A stretch of DNA of 64,000 bases from Haliclona indistincta (taxonomy: Eukaryota; Porifera; Demospongiae; Haplosclerida; Chalinidae): the NCBI GenBank assembly GCA_964017065.1, contig OZ024790.1, forward strand, positions 10,366,403 through 10,430,402, in the 5' to 3' direction. A program made the translations under genes and the position numbers. The notes under the pieces were generated by a model that was not told where the DNA came from, searched no databases, and worked only from the letters and a program-made list of their open reading frames with translations. This document shows, one piece after another, positions 20,999-33,881 of the stretch; position 1 is the stretch's first letter, and each line of letters starts with the position of its first letter.

Positions 20999-23066
20999 TG
21001 GTTCCCCAGTCTGGTCTGTGAGTTATGAGCAGCTCCTGTAGAGAGGTAGGAATGTGAACTTGGGTAGCATGGGGAAGTAACGATGAGAAAAGGCTCATAT
21101 TATTATGTGACAGGGCGTCTGCCTCAACATTATCTTTCCCCGGTATGTGTTCAGCAGTATAATCAAACTGAAAGAGTACTGCATTAAAAATATAGGCAAT
21201 GTATGATGTGGTGCGCTATATCTGAGGCTGCGTCCTGTTTGCTTAGGATTGAGACGACAGTCATATTGTCCACATGAAAGCAGATATGGCACCGATACCA
21301 TAATCGACCCCATAGAGAAGCTGCATTAACTACGGGTACCAATTCTTTCACCGCAATGCCTGTCTCAGCCCAAGATGTCGGCCACTGCAGAGAAAACCAC
21401 TGGGAGGGCCAAACCACACCTCCGCAACCGAACAAGCCTGATGCGTCTGTATACACATGTATCTCTGAGACTGCGGGCTGTGGAAAAACAGCCCCATTCC
21501 ATTCCTGCAAAAAGTAATTCCACCAGAGCAGGTCAGCCTTGATGATGACGTCCAGGTGCACGTAATGACGACGCGATCGAGTTGAGGCAAGTGCCGCAAA
21601 TAAGTGCTGGAGAAATATGCGACCCTGCCTGATAACCGTCGTTGCGTGTGATAGGTGACCAAGAAGTGACTCAAACTTAGTGTAAGTGTACCTTCCCGAA
21701 CGGCGCCCAACCATCTTCGCACTTGATCACGGATATGATCTACCTTCGCCGCCGGGAGTCTAAGTTCGCCTCTGGTCGTGTCAATGACAATGCCAAGGAA
21801 TGTGACTACCTGCCACGGTCCTTCGATTTTCTGGGTTGATACTGGTACACCCAGCCTGTCCAAAAATTTATAGTGATAATATGCAAGAGTGCACCCTGTG
21901 CTGATTGGAAACCAGGAGGAAGAAAGAAAAGATAATCATCTAGGTAGTGTATGTGGAGGGGAGCTCCAGCTTGCATTAGAGCCATCCAAGCGCATCAGCA
22001 ACAGCCGTGAAGACCTTTGGTGCTGAGCGAAGTCCAAACGGTAACACCAAGTCCACGTATGTCTGCCCCTCCCGACACACACCGAGCAACTGGTGGTCTT
22101 CTGGATGAACCGGTACGATTCTATATATACGCACTTTTTAGGTCAACCTTAATGAGGCAAGTACCACGACCTAATATCGTGATAAATCGGAGTGCATCCT
22201 GTACTGTTGCGTACAGGAGGGAGCAACGCGACGGTGGAATGCCATCATTAACACTTCTGCCCTCTGGGCACGACAGGTCGACAATCATTCTCCAACGACC
22301 AGTGTTCAATTGGACTGCACTGAATGTTCCCTTGTTATCCGGCAGTGGTCCCACCATCCGGCCCGCTGCCACTTCTTCAGTCAAGTATGAGGAGATTATT
22401 TGCGGATTCGCTACTGATGACCTGTGGTTAAACTATGATATGAATAATTCTCTTTGATGTAATGAGGTATCCAAATTCGCGTATTGACCTGTGCGTGGGC
22501 GGGTGTAAAAACATGGCGTCACCGCGCACTAGGCAGAAAACTAAGCGCCGTTTATCAGGCTATTTGTATCTTCTGCGCCGTTTCGGGTAGCTTGCTGGTA
22601 CAAGAGTGTAATTTTCTCTCCAGGTAAGTCGAAATCATAGTTTAAACCGGTTATAAACCTCGGTTTTCGGTGCATATGTGAATTTGGATTCCTCGGGCTT
22701 CGCCCTCGGTATCCAAATTCCCATATACACCTCTACCTCGGTTTATAACCTACATTTCCTAACACAAGGTCGTACACCTTGTGGTGGGGTGAAGTACCCG
22801 TTACGAAACCCACTCGATAGTCCTTGCAAAATATAGACGGAATACTCCTGATCTGGGTGATACCTCACGAGTTCCGCCAGGACTGTGATCTGAATTGGGG
22901 TTGGACAGGTTAGCCTCCGTAGTGTTGACGAGCTCCGAGACTGATCGGGAGAATTGAGCTCCCGTAAATCATTCATGTCGCCATACCTGCCTATTCTGAT
23001 CCCCATGAGATGGTGAGACAGTCGGTACAGGTAGCCAATCGGATCTAGATAAAGCAAAACACACAC
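20955..23066 (-). pseudogene. DIRS-like reverse transcriptase / RNase H
   Basis: The upstream part (23066-22753) reads LAELVRYHPDQEYSVYILQG and is cut by a nested element. The frame resumes near 22430 with PQIISSYLTEEVAAGRMVGP, WRMIVDLSCPEGRSVNDGI and CLIKVDLKSAYI. Next come YVDLVLPFGLRSAPKVFTAV and the catalytic box HYLDDYLFF at about 21932-21950, after a frameshift near 21985. RNase H follows: VYTDASGLFGCGGVV, AVKELVPVVNAA, FHVDNMTVVSIL and HIPGKDNVEADALS hold the expected acidic residues. It ends at the TAG at 20955-20957. The element insertion and frameshifts make it inactive. Confidence 0.87.
22440..22752. mobile_element. Short element nested in the DIRS reverse transcriptase
   Basis: It separates two parts of one RT frame. 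It has paired GGTATCCAAATTC-type motifs near both ends, a hairpin with a GGGCTTCGCCC loop (about 22694-22725), and an inverted pair GGTTATAAACC near 22654 with GGTTTATAACC near 22740. Ends are approximate and no target duplication was found. Confidence 0.55.
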
Positions 23067-23477
23067 GAGTTATCGGTGACCACTGGTTGTATTATGTACT
23101 CGTTTACCCCACCCCCTGCACTTGCCCCCCACGGATGAGCTACCCACTATGTGGTAGCAAGCAACGAACTCCAATGCGCATCACCCTGCTATGTAACCAT
23201 CTCGTCTTGCATCGATTATTGTAATGATAAATATTGAATGTGTCATACATGGTGACCAAACCTCATTGCCCCAGAACGGACAGTAGTGGAGCCATGCACA
23301 GGTACAACTCAACTGATAAGTGGATAAATGAATAATTATCAGAGTCATTATGTAGTTCACATGTTACTGCAAAGGCTATAGTTTCGACAGTATAACCGAT
23401 AAATGAAATGTTAAGAGTAAAACTATAACAGCTGGGCATGTCCGAACTCCTGTATCACTTCACCATGAACGCAGTGT

Positions 23478-26242
23478 TTATGATGTCATTGGTGGCTGTT
23501 GGCTCGGACCAGGGGTTGTGGGACTACCGCGGCTCCTGGGCTGTGCTCTACAATTCTTTGCCTTGTGCGACGATCGGAAACATTTCGAGCATATGTGCCG
23601 GAAATTGCAAGTCCCTGGATATAGACAGGCCCCATCGTTCCAAGATGCGCAGATCCTCTGCGAGCCTCGGCTTGGGCCTGGGGTACCACCCTGATTGGAC
23701 GATCCTTGAGTGGTTGTCTGCTGTAGCTGGCCCAGGGCACACTGCGCTGCCATGTGATCACATTCTTGGCATAACGTACAAAACAGTCCCTGTCTAGGAG
23801 TGCGTTGACCTAGGATTGTCGTGGCTTGTGGACTTGGTTGGATAGAGTTCCACGGTAAGCTGGCATCAATGGCAGCTTGCTGACGAAAGAGCCGGTCATA
23901 TTCCATCCACCCCTGCCCACCATGCCTCAATGCTTCTCGTACTAGCAACATTGCGTATGTTAGGCTGACGCATGTTGCGACGTCAGAGGTACTCACTGCT
24001 AGGTACGTTAAGAAACAGCAGATCCATGCTGGGAGTGTGGCCACCTCCCTGAGTCTGGGCCTTGAGAAAATAACTGGAAGCAGCTGTACTGCCATTGCGC
24101 CATGTAATTCTTCATTGTGGCGTCTGACCACCACATTGTCCCACAGCTGGTCCCGCATCTCGACGGGCCATCCAGCGCGTATCTGCTGTACTAGTCTTGC
24201 TGGAACTGGGCGGGAAGAGATGGAGAGGCTCATTCCTCCTGTCGGGGCAGTTGGTGTGAACCAGTTGTATAGGTTCTGCCACTCAGTGGGATGCTGGTGT
24301 TGGTTTGGCGCTTGGGATGGCTGATTGACATCTAGCAGTACTGGTGGTACATTGCCGGAATGCTGCATGTTCCTCAACAGTGATGGTGGTGGGATAGAGT
24401 TGAATGGAAGTGTACTTTGGGTACCTGCAAAATCAATAAGAAGAGCCAGTGGTCGCGCGGTAAGATAGATGAAAGTGATGTGTTGGTGCAATGTACGGCA
24501 AGCTACTGTGTGCAGCTCTTAAGTCTGCTACAAACACCGTGTTTTATGCATGCATATATCCTGCGCCGGTCGTCGCTCAACAGAAACTACACCATGGTGC
24601 CGCAGACCGCACCATCCCTGCGGACGACACACCCCGCGAATTCAAGCCAATGGTGATTCTGTGAACTATATATACAAAGAAAATAAAAAGACTTCTAACG
24701 AAATCAAAAGGATGTAGGGATAAAGAAATCTGTTACTGGTCCACAATGTAAACCAACAAGGAGCAAGCATGGAATGGTAACATGATTGACTTGCTAACAG
24801 ACCATAGATGCCTACATCAGTGGCTGTACAGTGTACATAAGATTTTGACTATACAATATTTTGTCACAAGCTAAATTCAATTCAATGCACGTCAGGTGTC
24901 AGCAGAACTGCTGTAGTCAGCCACAGCAGCCACTGATGTAGGGATCTATGGTCTGTTAGCAAGTCAATCGTGTTACCATTCCATGCTTGCTCCTTGTTGG
25001 TTTACATTGTGGACCAGTATCAGATTTCTTTATCCCTACATCCTTTTGATTTCGTTAGAAATCTTTTAATTTTCTTGTTTGTGTCCTTTTTCTTTTTCAG
25101 TGAGCTTCAAATTTTTGGTGCAGTTCGAATTCGGCAAGATAATGTATCTCTTTGTTTCCACCATTGGTTTGGTTTGCTTTTGTTGATAATTGCATTTTAA
25201 CTTGTACTGCTCGCGTAAAGACGCTTGGCGCGCTGAAGAAAGAAAGAAGAAAGAAGAAGAAAACGAAGATGACGAAACTCGATTTTCACCGTTCCAGGTT
25301 CGTCACTTTAGTAACAATTTTGAGCAATGTCCATCCTATTGTAAGATGGGTCAACGCCAGAGAGCAGATCTAGGTGTCTTTGGACGTATAAAATTCATCA
25401 CCAGGCGAAATATCAACATTTGAACGCTTATATGTTGTATGTAGCCGCCATCTTGTTTTCTCGTTCATCCCTACACAGGGAGTCATTACCGTGCCTCCCT
25501 AATAATAATATTATTGTTTTTTTTTTCGCATATTGAGAGCGCACCACGTGGAACCCACTGAATGCACCCACAGTTTTCGCGCTTTCTACACCTCGCGAAT
25601 CTAGGAACATTCGCGACACCCAACACCCACGAAAACAATACGGTCCACGGCATCAGGATGTGTCACATTAAACCGACCCATTCAAAACTGTATACTCACA
25701 ATATAGACGTCATGCAGCTATGGCTCACAAACCTTGACCAGCCACTGGCGGGGGTAGTGGAGGGGGATTGTCAGCCTGCACCTGTGCATCCATTGACCCG
25801 TCCACCTCCAGATCCTGCTCATTAGCGCCTGTCCCATCCCGGTGTTCCCTGCGCTCTTCACGAACGACTTCACGGATCAGCCGCATGAAATCCTCCAGTC
25901 AGTAACCCATCTGTTGTGATTCCAGTGTGTGCACTGTGATGTCTCTGGCGTCAGAAGAGGTAGCTGAAACCCGCGATCGAGTGATAGGAAGATGGCCTGT
26001 TACAGGATATGGTCTGGTTCGAGATGTACCTCTCATCGCACCACGGAGGGAACCGCGTGCGCCGGTCTGGCCGCGAGCTGGATCGCCATGACCAGCGCCG
26101 CGACTGGGAGGATCACACGTGGGATTCCCCTAGCATTGACACCTCGGGTAGCAGGGGTACCGCGAGCAGATGTAGAACCGCGAGTCGAAACACCCCCACG
26201 TGTCCTCATCCCTCTTCGACCACGGGCCATGAAAATTAGCAA
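23478..26242 (-). pseudogene. DIRS-like gag, spliced in two exons
   Basis: Exon 1 (26242-25733) encodes an Arg/Gly-rich N-terminus (MARGRRGMRTRGGVSTRGST) and, after one frameshift near 26115, an acidic helical part (FMRLIREVVREERREHRDG). Exon 2 (24424-23478) joins in phase (VAGQG to TQSTLPFN) and holds the core plus two Cys/His clusters (CTLCQECDHMAAQC; CNFRHICSKCFRSSHKAKNC), which suggests nucleic-acid binding. The donor (CAAG before GTTTGTG) and the acceptor (TTTTGCAG) are good. The intron between them (24425-25732) holds F1 copy 3. Frame breaks in exon 1 suggest an inactive copy. Confidence 0.75.
24677..25502 (-). mobile_element. F1 element, copy 3 (subfamily B), internally deleted
   Basis: It runs from AAGAAAATAAAAAG (stem-loop end) to ACCGTGCCTCCCTAA (hairpin end) and is flanked by A and T without duplication. 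It lacks about 400 bp of the middle relative to copies 9 and 10. It sits in the gag intron of the retrotransposon. Confidence 0.85.
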
Positions 26243-26387
26243 GCGAATCAGCTGAAGTTACATGTAGGAGCTCGAGGTAGACAGCAAGGATGGTCAGGCT
26301 GGTCCGCACGTGACAATGATTACATAATAGGGGAGTGGCCACTTGCTTATTAACTATGCCTATGCACTGAGGCATAAGCACGCATTT

Positions 26388-26449
26388 AGCGTTCAAACGC
26401 TGATATTTCGCCTGGTGGTGAATTTTATACGTCCAAAGACACTTAGATC
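26388..26449 (+). mobile_element. F1 fragment
   Basis: AGCGTTCAAACGCTGATATT followed by CGTCCAAAGACACTTAGATC matches the F1 segment just inside the hairpin end. Just upstream, TGAGGCATAAGCAC (about 26367-26381) resembles the right end of F2. Confidence 0.6.
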
Positions 26450-26519
26450 GGGTTTATTTGTTATTGCTTCGTGTATTCAGGGCAATATGCAAAAAAAGCC
26501 ATGTGATTTCCTGTCTAAC

Positions 26520-27752
26520 AAGAAAATTAAAAAGATTTCTATCGAAATCAATAGGATGTAGGGTTGTGAAATCTACCACTGGTCCACAATGTAAACTAAC
26601 AAGGAACAAGCATGGAATTGTAACACGATTGACTTACTAACAGACCATAGATCCCTACATCAGTGGCTGCTGTGGTTGGCTATAGCTAACACAGCTATAG
26701 TTACTGTTGACTGACACCAGATGTGCATTCAGCTTGTGACAAAATATTGATCTTATGTACAGCCACTGATGTAGGGATCTATGGTCTGTTAGCAAGTCAA
26801 TCGTGTTACTATTCCATGCTTGTTCCTTGTTAGTTTACATTGTGGACCAGTGGTAGATTTCACAACCCTACATCCTATTGATTTCGATAGAAATCTTTTT
26901 AATTTTCTTGTTTGTGTCCTTTTTTCTTTTTCAGTAATGTGCAGTTCAATATCATGCACGTACTGAGCTGTCTTTATTTCCACCATTGGTTTAGTTTTCC
27001 TGTTGTTGATGGCTTCTCTTTAATATTAAAAATTTTCAACTTGTAGCTAAGTTATGCTGTACATATCTGCTCGCCTACGCATGCATGCATGCAGTGGATA
27101 CGAGCCCCGCCCATACTTGTTTGTGGACCAGTACGACTGTTGTAATTATCTGGCAAGTGCAGAATGGTGATCCTATACGAGCTTACCGTTCTTCGAAGAC
27201 TCCAGACAAATTATTGTTCTCCGTGAACCATACGGCGCGGCGATACTAAAGCTAGTGCTTAGTCACGTGCGCTAACTACTGCTTGGTCACGTGCGTATTG
27301 CGCAATCACAATAATGGCGTCTAACACTTAGCCGACAATGGATCACGATCGAGAATCGCGGAATTTATATTGCCGTTACGCTAAAAACAAAGTTCAAAAG
27401 GCACCTGCCAGGAGAATTTCACGACTGTTCGTGGGTGTTTTGGTCTCGGCACTGCTCGCGTAAAGGCGCTAGGCGCGCTGAAGAAAGAAGAAAGAAGAAA
27501 GAAAGAAGAAGACGAAGATGACGAAACTCGATTTTCACCGTTTCCAGGTTCGTCACTTTAGCATCAATTTCGAGCGATCTCCTTGCTATTGTAAGATGGG
27601 GCAACGCAAGAGAGCAGATCTAAGTGTCTTTGGACGTATAAAAGTCATCACCAGGCAAAATATCAGCATTTGAACGCTAATACATTGTATGTAGCCGCCA
27701 TCTTGTTTTCTCGTTCAACCCTACATAGGGAGACACTACCGTGTCTCCCTAA
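26520..27752 (-). mobile_element. F1 element, copy 4 (subfamily A), complete
   Basis: Full structure: AAGAAAATTAAAAAG start, stem-loop to about 26905, CACGTG doublet near 27265-27295, CTT tract, AAGATGGCGGC complement at about 27700, and the terminal hairpin ending GTGTCTCCCTAA. Flanks are CTAA and TATG, with no duplication. Confidence 0.88.
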
Positions 27753-27762
27753 TATGAGAAAG

Positions 27763-27791
27763 CCCTAGGGAATATTTTATATTCCCTAGGG
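27763..27791. repeat. Perfect palindrome (CCCTAGGGAATAT)
   Basis: CCCTAGGGAATAT and ATATTCCCTAGGG are separated by about 3 bases. Isolated, with no gene next to it. Confidence 0.8.
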
Positions 27792-28164
27792 ATTATTTCA
27801 TATTTTCCAGGAAGTCGTGTGCTCTACATAGTAAAGTCACACAACCCACATGGGTCAACCCTCCATGAAGTTAAAAAAAAGGAGGAGGTAAAAGTTGAAA
27901 GCCAACCCTACCAAAAAGCTAAATGCTTGCGCACTCACACGCTTCTTTTATGTTACTCGAGTCTTCTAATACTAATGGGTCCTGTGATTAACACAAGTAA
28001 TATTGGTTGCTAACTATGTCGTTCGCGTTGCTATGATACAAGTTGCCTAGAACATGCCCACTGTCGTGATTTATCGTTGGAGTCACATGATCTCCAGGGA
28101 AATATGCTCTATAAACTGTGAGCGGTGCCTTTGATCGAAAGGCCTGCTATGATACAAAGGTGTA

Positions 28165-28535
28165 GAAACAAGTGTGGGCAGGGCTTGTATGCAGTGCGTG
28201 CATGCATGCGTAGTTGAGCTAGAATTCTATCAAAATTAAAAGGATGTAGGGAAGATAATCTACCACTGCTCCACAATTTGTAAACCAACAAGGAAATGGG
28301 AACACGCTTGACTGGACAATAGACCATGCATCCCTCATCAGTGGCTGTACATACTTATGGACTCTCGGTCAACATTGGCAGCATTCATAGCCTATACACA
28401 GTAAACCAGCTATTAATTTATTTACCAGCTATTAGTGTTACCATTTCCTTGTTAGTTTAAATTGTGGAGCAGCGGTAGATTTTACATCCCTACATCCTTT
28501 CGATTTTGATAGAAATCTTTTTCATTTTCTTTAAT
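28165..28535 (+). mobile_element. Old, decayed F1 copy (stem-loop half)
   Basis: GTGTGGGCAGGGCTTGTATG, AAAAGGATGTAGGG, TAGACCATGCATCCC and CTACATCCTTTCGATTTTGA follow the order of the F1 stem-loop half with many changes and small deletions. Confidence 0.7.
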
Positions 28536-28581
28536 AATAGATGCTACATCTCGATAGCAGTAAGAGACAACTGTAAAAATA

Positions 28582-30395
28582 CAAGTAATAAAATCATTTT
28601 AACCAAAATGGAAGAGATTTAGGGTTGGTACATTTATCGAAAAAGTATGGAAACAAGATTTGAAATGAAAAGGATTGTAACAATAGCAGTGTAATGCTAC
28701 CTCCCTATTAAATTAACCACAACTATTGAAAGCAGTTAATTTAGGGAGGTAGCATTACACTGCTATTGTTACAATCCTTTTCATTTCAAATCTTGTTTCC
28801 ATACTTTTCGATAAATGTACCAACCCTAAATCTCTTCCATTTTGGATAAAATGTTTTTATTACTTGTTTCTTTTTTCATTTTTATTAATGACTTAGTTGA
28901 CACTTATGCTAATACAGTGTATAAAGAGAACTAAGTGGCGGGCAGCTCCGCAATGCACTCAATCGACTCTGCACTGCATGCAACATGTACCATGCAACAT
29001 TAGCTAAGCTTAACCCTTTAATTACTAAATTATCTTGCTGAAATTTTAACCTCGTAAATGCTGACCACTTTTCTCGTGAATATCTCGTGTGTCTTTTGTG
29101 CTACTGGTCTCAAATTTGCGTCCTTTTATGCCAGTGAGTAGCCGCAATTGCCCACACTCAAGTTGGTCGATATGCCCCTCCCACTTCGGAAGTGAAGCCG
29201 ATAAAGTGCAACGACCTCGTCAAATTTTGCTCAAAGTTAGTACTTTGGGGCTGGCTACTGAAAAGTACATACGAATAGCAGTGGTTTTGGTGAGTGCAAA
29301 ATGTAGCCCAGATCATAGAGAATGCGCAATAATGTGTTTTCCGAGCACCCTGAAGCCATAAAATGTCCAAATTTTCTTGACAGCCCTTTTCTTTTTCTTA
29401 AAATGTTGTGAAATTTGCACTGAAGCCATAGAAAAATGCCGATGCCATAATGTTTGGCGCAGGGCGCGCGCCGAAAACCACTGGATTTTTTAGGGTTATT
29501 TGTATTCTTCTATTAAGCTTAATTTTGGGATATTTTAACACTTTTTGATAAAGTTATGGTGTCTGAAGCATGTATGTCGCCAAAAGGCGACAATAGGGGT
29601 TAAAGGATTAAGCTAGCATTCTTACAAGCCTGAACAGACAAATCCGGTGTAACAGTGACAATTTGCTCGCTGTCTTCTGTGAATACTGCTAGTGGCATCA
29701 GCAGCACTCACGTTCCAAGCAATTTGTACTAAGGTGCGCTTGTATTAGAATAATTACATACACGGGCGTGCGCGAGTAGGCGTAACCTAGTAACGGAGTT
29801 CAAAAGAATGATGGAATGGAGTCTGATATGGACCACAAATCGCTGTTTTCTTGAAAATACTCGCTTCTGCTAGTGTTTTAGGCTTAAATAGATGTCAGGT
29901 GCACTGCTCCCAATGACTAGTGTAGTTTCTGTGTAGGTTTTGTCTTGAATAGCTCACTAGCCACGGCGCTAGGCTCTCTGAAGAAGAAGACGAAGAAAGA
30001 AGATGAACAAACGGGTGTCCACGTGAACTCTGGTTTACCACCTTAGAACTGGTTTCTTTTGCTACTGAAGGTCTCTTTGTAATCGCACAAATCGTGCAAA
30101 CAGCTTCAGAACATTAGATTAGCTTGAAACGCCCGTACGGCAAAGATATGGCAGTGCCGTAGTAGTGCCTCCAGGCGAGACGCCATCTTGTCATGCCCAT
30201 AGCACCTGGCCTTATAGTCTTTATTAGTAGACTCATTGTAAGTGCTTACCTCTTAGGATAGCCCCTAGGTAGTTAAAATACCCCTGATATCGTAAACAGC
30301 CAAGATATACGTGAATTATTGCGTTTAGCCTAAGCGTAGCCGCCATCTTGTTTTCCGCCCAACCCTAAATATGCCACGACTACCGCGTGGCATAA
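28582..30395 (-). mobile_element. F1' hairpin-ended element, copy B, with nested MITE
   Basis: Minus-strand copy of the element at 17443-18700: stem-loop at 28582-28870, hairpin TATGCCACGACTACCGCG at the right edge. A 594-bp TTAA element is nested at 29014-29607. Its right edge abuts the 72-bp satellite. Confidence 0.85.
29014..29607. mobile_element. piggyBac-like MITE nested in F1' copy B
   Basis: Flanked by TTAA at 29010-29013 and 29608-29611, with CCCTTTAATTAC at one end and CCTTTAACCCC inverted at the other. A close copy in the opposite orientation is at 52245-52836. F1' copy A has the single-TTAA empty site (AGAATGCTATCTTAAGCTT). Confidence 0.85.
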
Positions 30396-33159
30396 TAAAG
30401 TGCTTGATTATTCTGTGCTTAACTTTTTTCTATTCATTCTTGTCATCATTTCAGGATGTGAGTTACATAAAGTGCATCATTATTGTGTGTTTGACTATTT
30501 TCTCTTCAATCTTGTCAACATTACAGGAGGTGAGTTAAAGAAAGTGCATGATTATTGTGTGTTCGATTGTTTTCTCTTTAATCTTGTCACCATTTCAGGT
30601 GGTGAGTTACATAAAGTGCTTGATTATTGTGTGCTTAACTTTTTCTCTTCATTATTGTCATCATTTCAGGATGTGAGTTACATGAAGTGCATCATTATTG
30701 TTTTTTTTTGACTATTTTGTCTTCTAACTTGTCACCATTTCAGAGTGTGAGTTACATAAAGTGCTTGATTATTGTGTGTTGGACTGTTTTCTATAATATT
30801 ATCACCATTTCAGAGTGTGAGTTACAAAAAGTGCATGATTATTGCGTGTTTGACTATTTTGTCTTCTAATTTGTCACCATTTCAGAGTGTGAGTTACATA
30901 AAGTGCTTGATTATTGTGTGTATGACTGTTTTTTATATAATATTATCACCATTTCAGCCGGTGAGTTACATAAAGTGCATGATTATTGTTTGTTTGATTG
31001 TTTTCTCTTCAACCTTGTCACCATTTTAGAGAGTGAGTTACATAAAGTGCATGATTGTTGTATGTTTGATTGTTTTCTCTTCAACCTTGTCACCATTTCA
31101 GCCGGTGAGTTACATAATGTGCTTTATTATTGTATGTTTGATTGTTTTCTCTTCAACCTTGACACCATTTTAGAGAGTGAGTTACATAAAGTGCTTGATT
31201 ATTGTGTGTATGACTATTTTTTATATAATATTATCACCATTTCAGCCGGTGAGTTACATAAAGTGCATGATTATTGTGTGTTTGATTGTTTTCTCTTTTA
31301 TCTTGTCACCATTTCAGCTGGTGAGTTATTAAAAGTGCAAAATTATTGTGTGTTTTTGACTGTTTTCTCTTAAATATTGTCACCATTACAGAATGTGAGT
31401 TACATTAAGTGCTTGATTATTGTATCTTTGTCTGTTTTCTCTTCAATCTTTTGACCATTTCAGGAAGTGAGTTACATAAAGTGCTTGATTAATATGTGTT
31501 TGACTGTTTTCTATATAATATTATCACCATTTCAGTATGTGAGTTACTAAAAGCATGATTATTGCGTGTTTGACTTTTTTGTCTTCTAACTTGTCACCAT
31601 TTCAGAGTGTGAGTTACATAAAGTGCATGATTATTGTGTGTTCGATTGTTTTCTCTTTAATCTTGTCACCATTTCAGGTGGTGAGTTACATAAAGTGCTT
31701 GATTATTGTGTGCTTAACTTTTCTCTTCATTATTGTCATCATTTCAGGATGTGAGTTACATGAAGTGCATCATTATTGTTTTTTTTTTGACTGTTTTCTC
31801 TTCAATCTTGTCACCATTTCAGGTGGTGAGTTACATAAAGTGCATCATTATTGTTTTTTTTTGACAATTTTCTCTTCAATCTTGTCAACATTTCAGAGTG
31901 TAAGTTACATAAAATGCATGATTATTGTGTTTGATTGTTTTCTCTTCACTCTTGTCACCATTTCAGGCGGTGAGTTGCATAAAGTGCATGATTCTTGTGT
32001 GCTTTTGACTGTTTTCTCTTCACTCTTGTCACCATTTTAGCCGGTGAGTTGCATAATGTGCTTTATTATTGTATGTTTGATTGTTTTCTCTTCAACCTTG
32101 TCACCATTTTAGAGAGTGAGTTGCATAAAGTGCATGATTCTTGTGTGCTTTTGACTGTTTTCTCTTCACTCTTGTCACCATTTCAGCCGGTGAGTTACAT
32201 AATGTGCTTTATTATTGTATGTTTGATTGTTTTCTCTTCAACCTTGTCACCATTTTAGAGAGTGAGTTACATAAAGTGCATGATTATTGTGTGTTTGATT
32301 GTTTTCTCTTCAACCTTGACACCATTTTAGAGAGTGAGTTACATAAAGTGCATGATTATTGTGTGTTTGATTGTTTTCTCTTTTATCTGGTCACCATTTC
32401 AGCTGGTGAGTTTCTAAAAGTGCAAGATTATTTTGTGTTTGACTGTTTTCTCTTCAATTTTGTCACCATTTCAGGCGGTGAGTAGCATAAAGATTATTAT
32501 TATTGTGTGTTTGATTGTTTTGTCTTCAATCTTGTCACCATTTCAGCCGGTGAGTTAAATAAAGCGCATGATTATTGTGTGTTTGATTGTTTTCTCTTCA
32601 ACCTTGTCGCCATTTCAGCTGGTGAGTTACATAAAGTGCTTGATTATTGTATGTTTGATTGTTTTCTCTTCAATCTTTTCACCATTTCAGGAAGTGAGTT
32701 ACGTAAAGTGCATGATTATTGTGTTTCACTGTATTCTCTTCAATCTTGTCACCATTTCAGCTGGTGAGTTACATAAAGCGCTTGGTTATTGTGTGTTTGA
32801 CGATTTTCTCTTCAACGTTGTCACCATTTTAGAGAGTGAGTTACGTTAAGTGCATGATTATTGTGTGTTTGACTGTTTTCTCTTTTATCTTGTGACTATT
32901 TCAGAGAGTGAGTTACATAAAAAATTGTGTGTTTGACCGTTTTTTTTAATCTTCTCACCATTTCAGAGAGTGAGTTACATAAAATGCGTGATTATTGTGT
33001 TTGACATTTTTTGTATCTTGTCTCCATTTCAGAGAGTGAGTTACATGAAGTGCTTGATTATTGTGTGTTTGACTGTTTTCTCTTGAATATTGTCACCATT
33101 TCAGAGAGTGAGTTACATTGAGTGCATGATTGTTCTGTGTTTGAATATTTTGTCTTTAA
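30396..33159 (+). repeat. 72-bp intron-like satellite, segment 1
   Basis: Head-to-tail units of 72 bp. Each is GTGAGTTACATAAAGTGCAT, then TTATTGTGTGTTTGACTG, a T/C-rich tract, and TTGTCACCATTTCAG, followed by three variable bases and the next GTGAGT. About 38 units. A unit thus resembles a complete 69-bp intron plus one codon. Because 72 is divisible by three, long hydrophobic open frames appear in two registers (for example GELHKVHDYCVFDCFLFNL), but they break often. Confidence 0.95.
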
Positions 33160-33877
33160 GGTGGCGTTATACCCGTTTTTATGAATATTAATGAGCGACT
33201 TTCTTTTATCTGCAGCTCGTGACAGAGCAACGCTAGCAGCGTGAAACTCGCTCTGATGCATCAATGAGTGTGTCTCAATGTATAATGCAGCTTGAAACGT
33301 TGCACATTATTCTACACCAAGGAATAATGTAGGAACAATCGACATCGTAGGGATACGCATTTTTCTAGCCAAAAATCTCTCCTGACTAACCGTGCAGCAA
33401 AGGTTACCAGCTGAAATTCGACTCTTATAAACCATTTCTAGGTGCTGACGAAGAGTTTTCTGCATTTACTTTTTCTGATTTTAAGAAAAACACTTTTACA
33501 TTCTAAATCATGGCTGATTTTGCAGTGACGTCCATGTTTGTCGATGCATAGAACAGCTACGTTCAGCGTGGGTCAACAAAACTCTTCGTCAGCACCTAGA
33601 AATGGTTTATAAGAGTCGAATTTCAGCTGGTAACCTTTGCTGCACGGTTAGTCAGGAGAGATTTTTGGCTAAAAAAATGCGTATCCCTACGATGTCGATT
33701 GTTCCTACATTATTCCTTGGTGTAGAATATTGTGCAACGTTTCAAGCTGCATTATACATTGAGACACACTCATTGATGCATCAGAGCGAGTTTCACGCTG
33801 CTAGCGTTGCTCTGTCACGAGCTGCAGATAAAAGAAAGTCGCTCATTAATATTCATAAAAACGGGTATACCGCCACC
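33160..33877. mobile_element. Long foldback element with TTAA TSD, copy 1
   Basis: TTAA at 33156-33159 and 33878-33881. The inverted arms of about 290 bp begin GGTGGCG and include ATACCCGTTTTTATGAATA. Length is 718 bp. The target is a satellite unit, and the unit reads through when the element and one TTAA are removed. The TTAA target fits piggyBac or Kolobok; no transposase is present. Confidence 0.88.
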
Positions 33878-33881
33878 TTAA

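Larger units (their letters stand above)
19850..26242 (-). mobile_element. DIRS/Ngaro-order tyrosine-recombinase retrotransposon, degenerate
   Basis: Minus-strand order is gag (26242 to 23478, two exons), RT plus RNase H (23066 to 20955) and tyrosine recombinase (about 20998 to 20037). That is the gene order of Ngaro/PAT-like elements; there is no room for the methyltransferase domain of classical DIRS. It is broken by frameshifts and by two nested insertions (22440-22752 and 24677-25502). The terminal repeats were not identified, so both outer ends are approximate. Confidence 0.85.
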
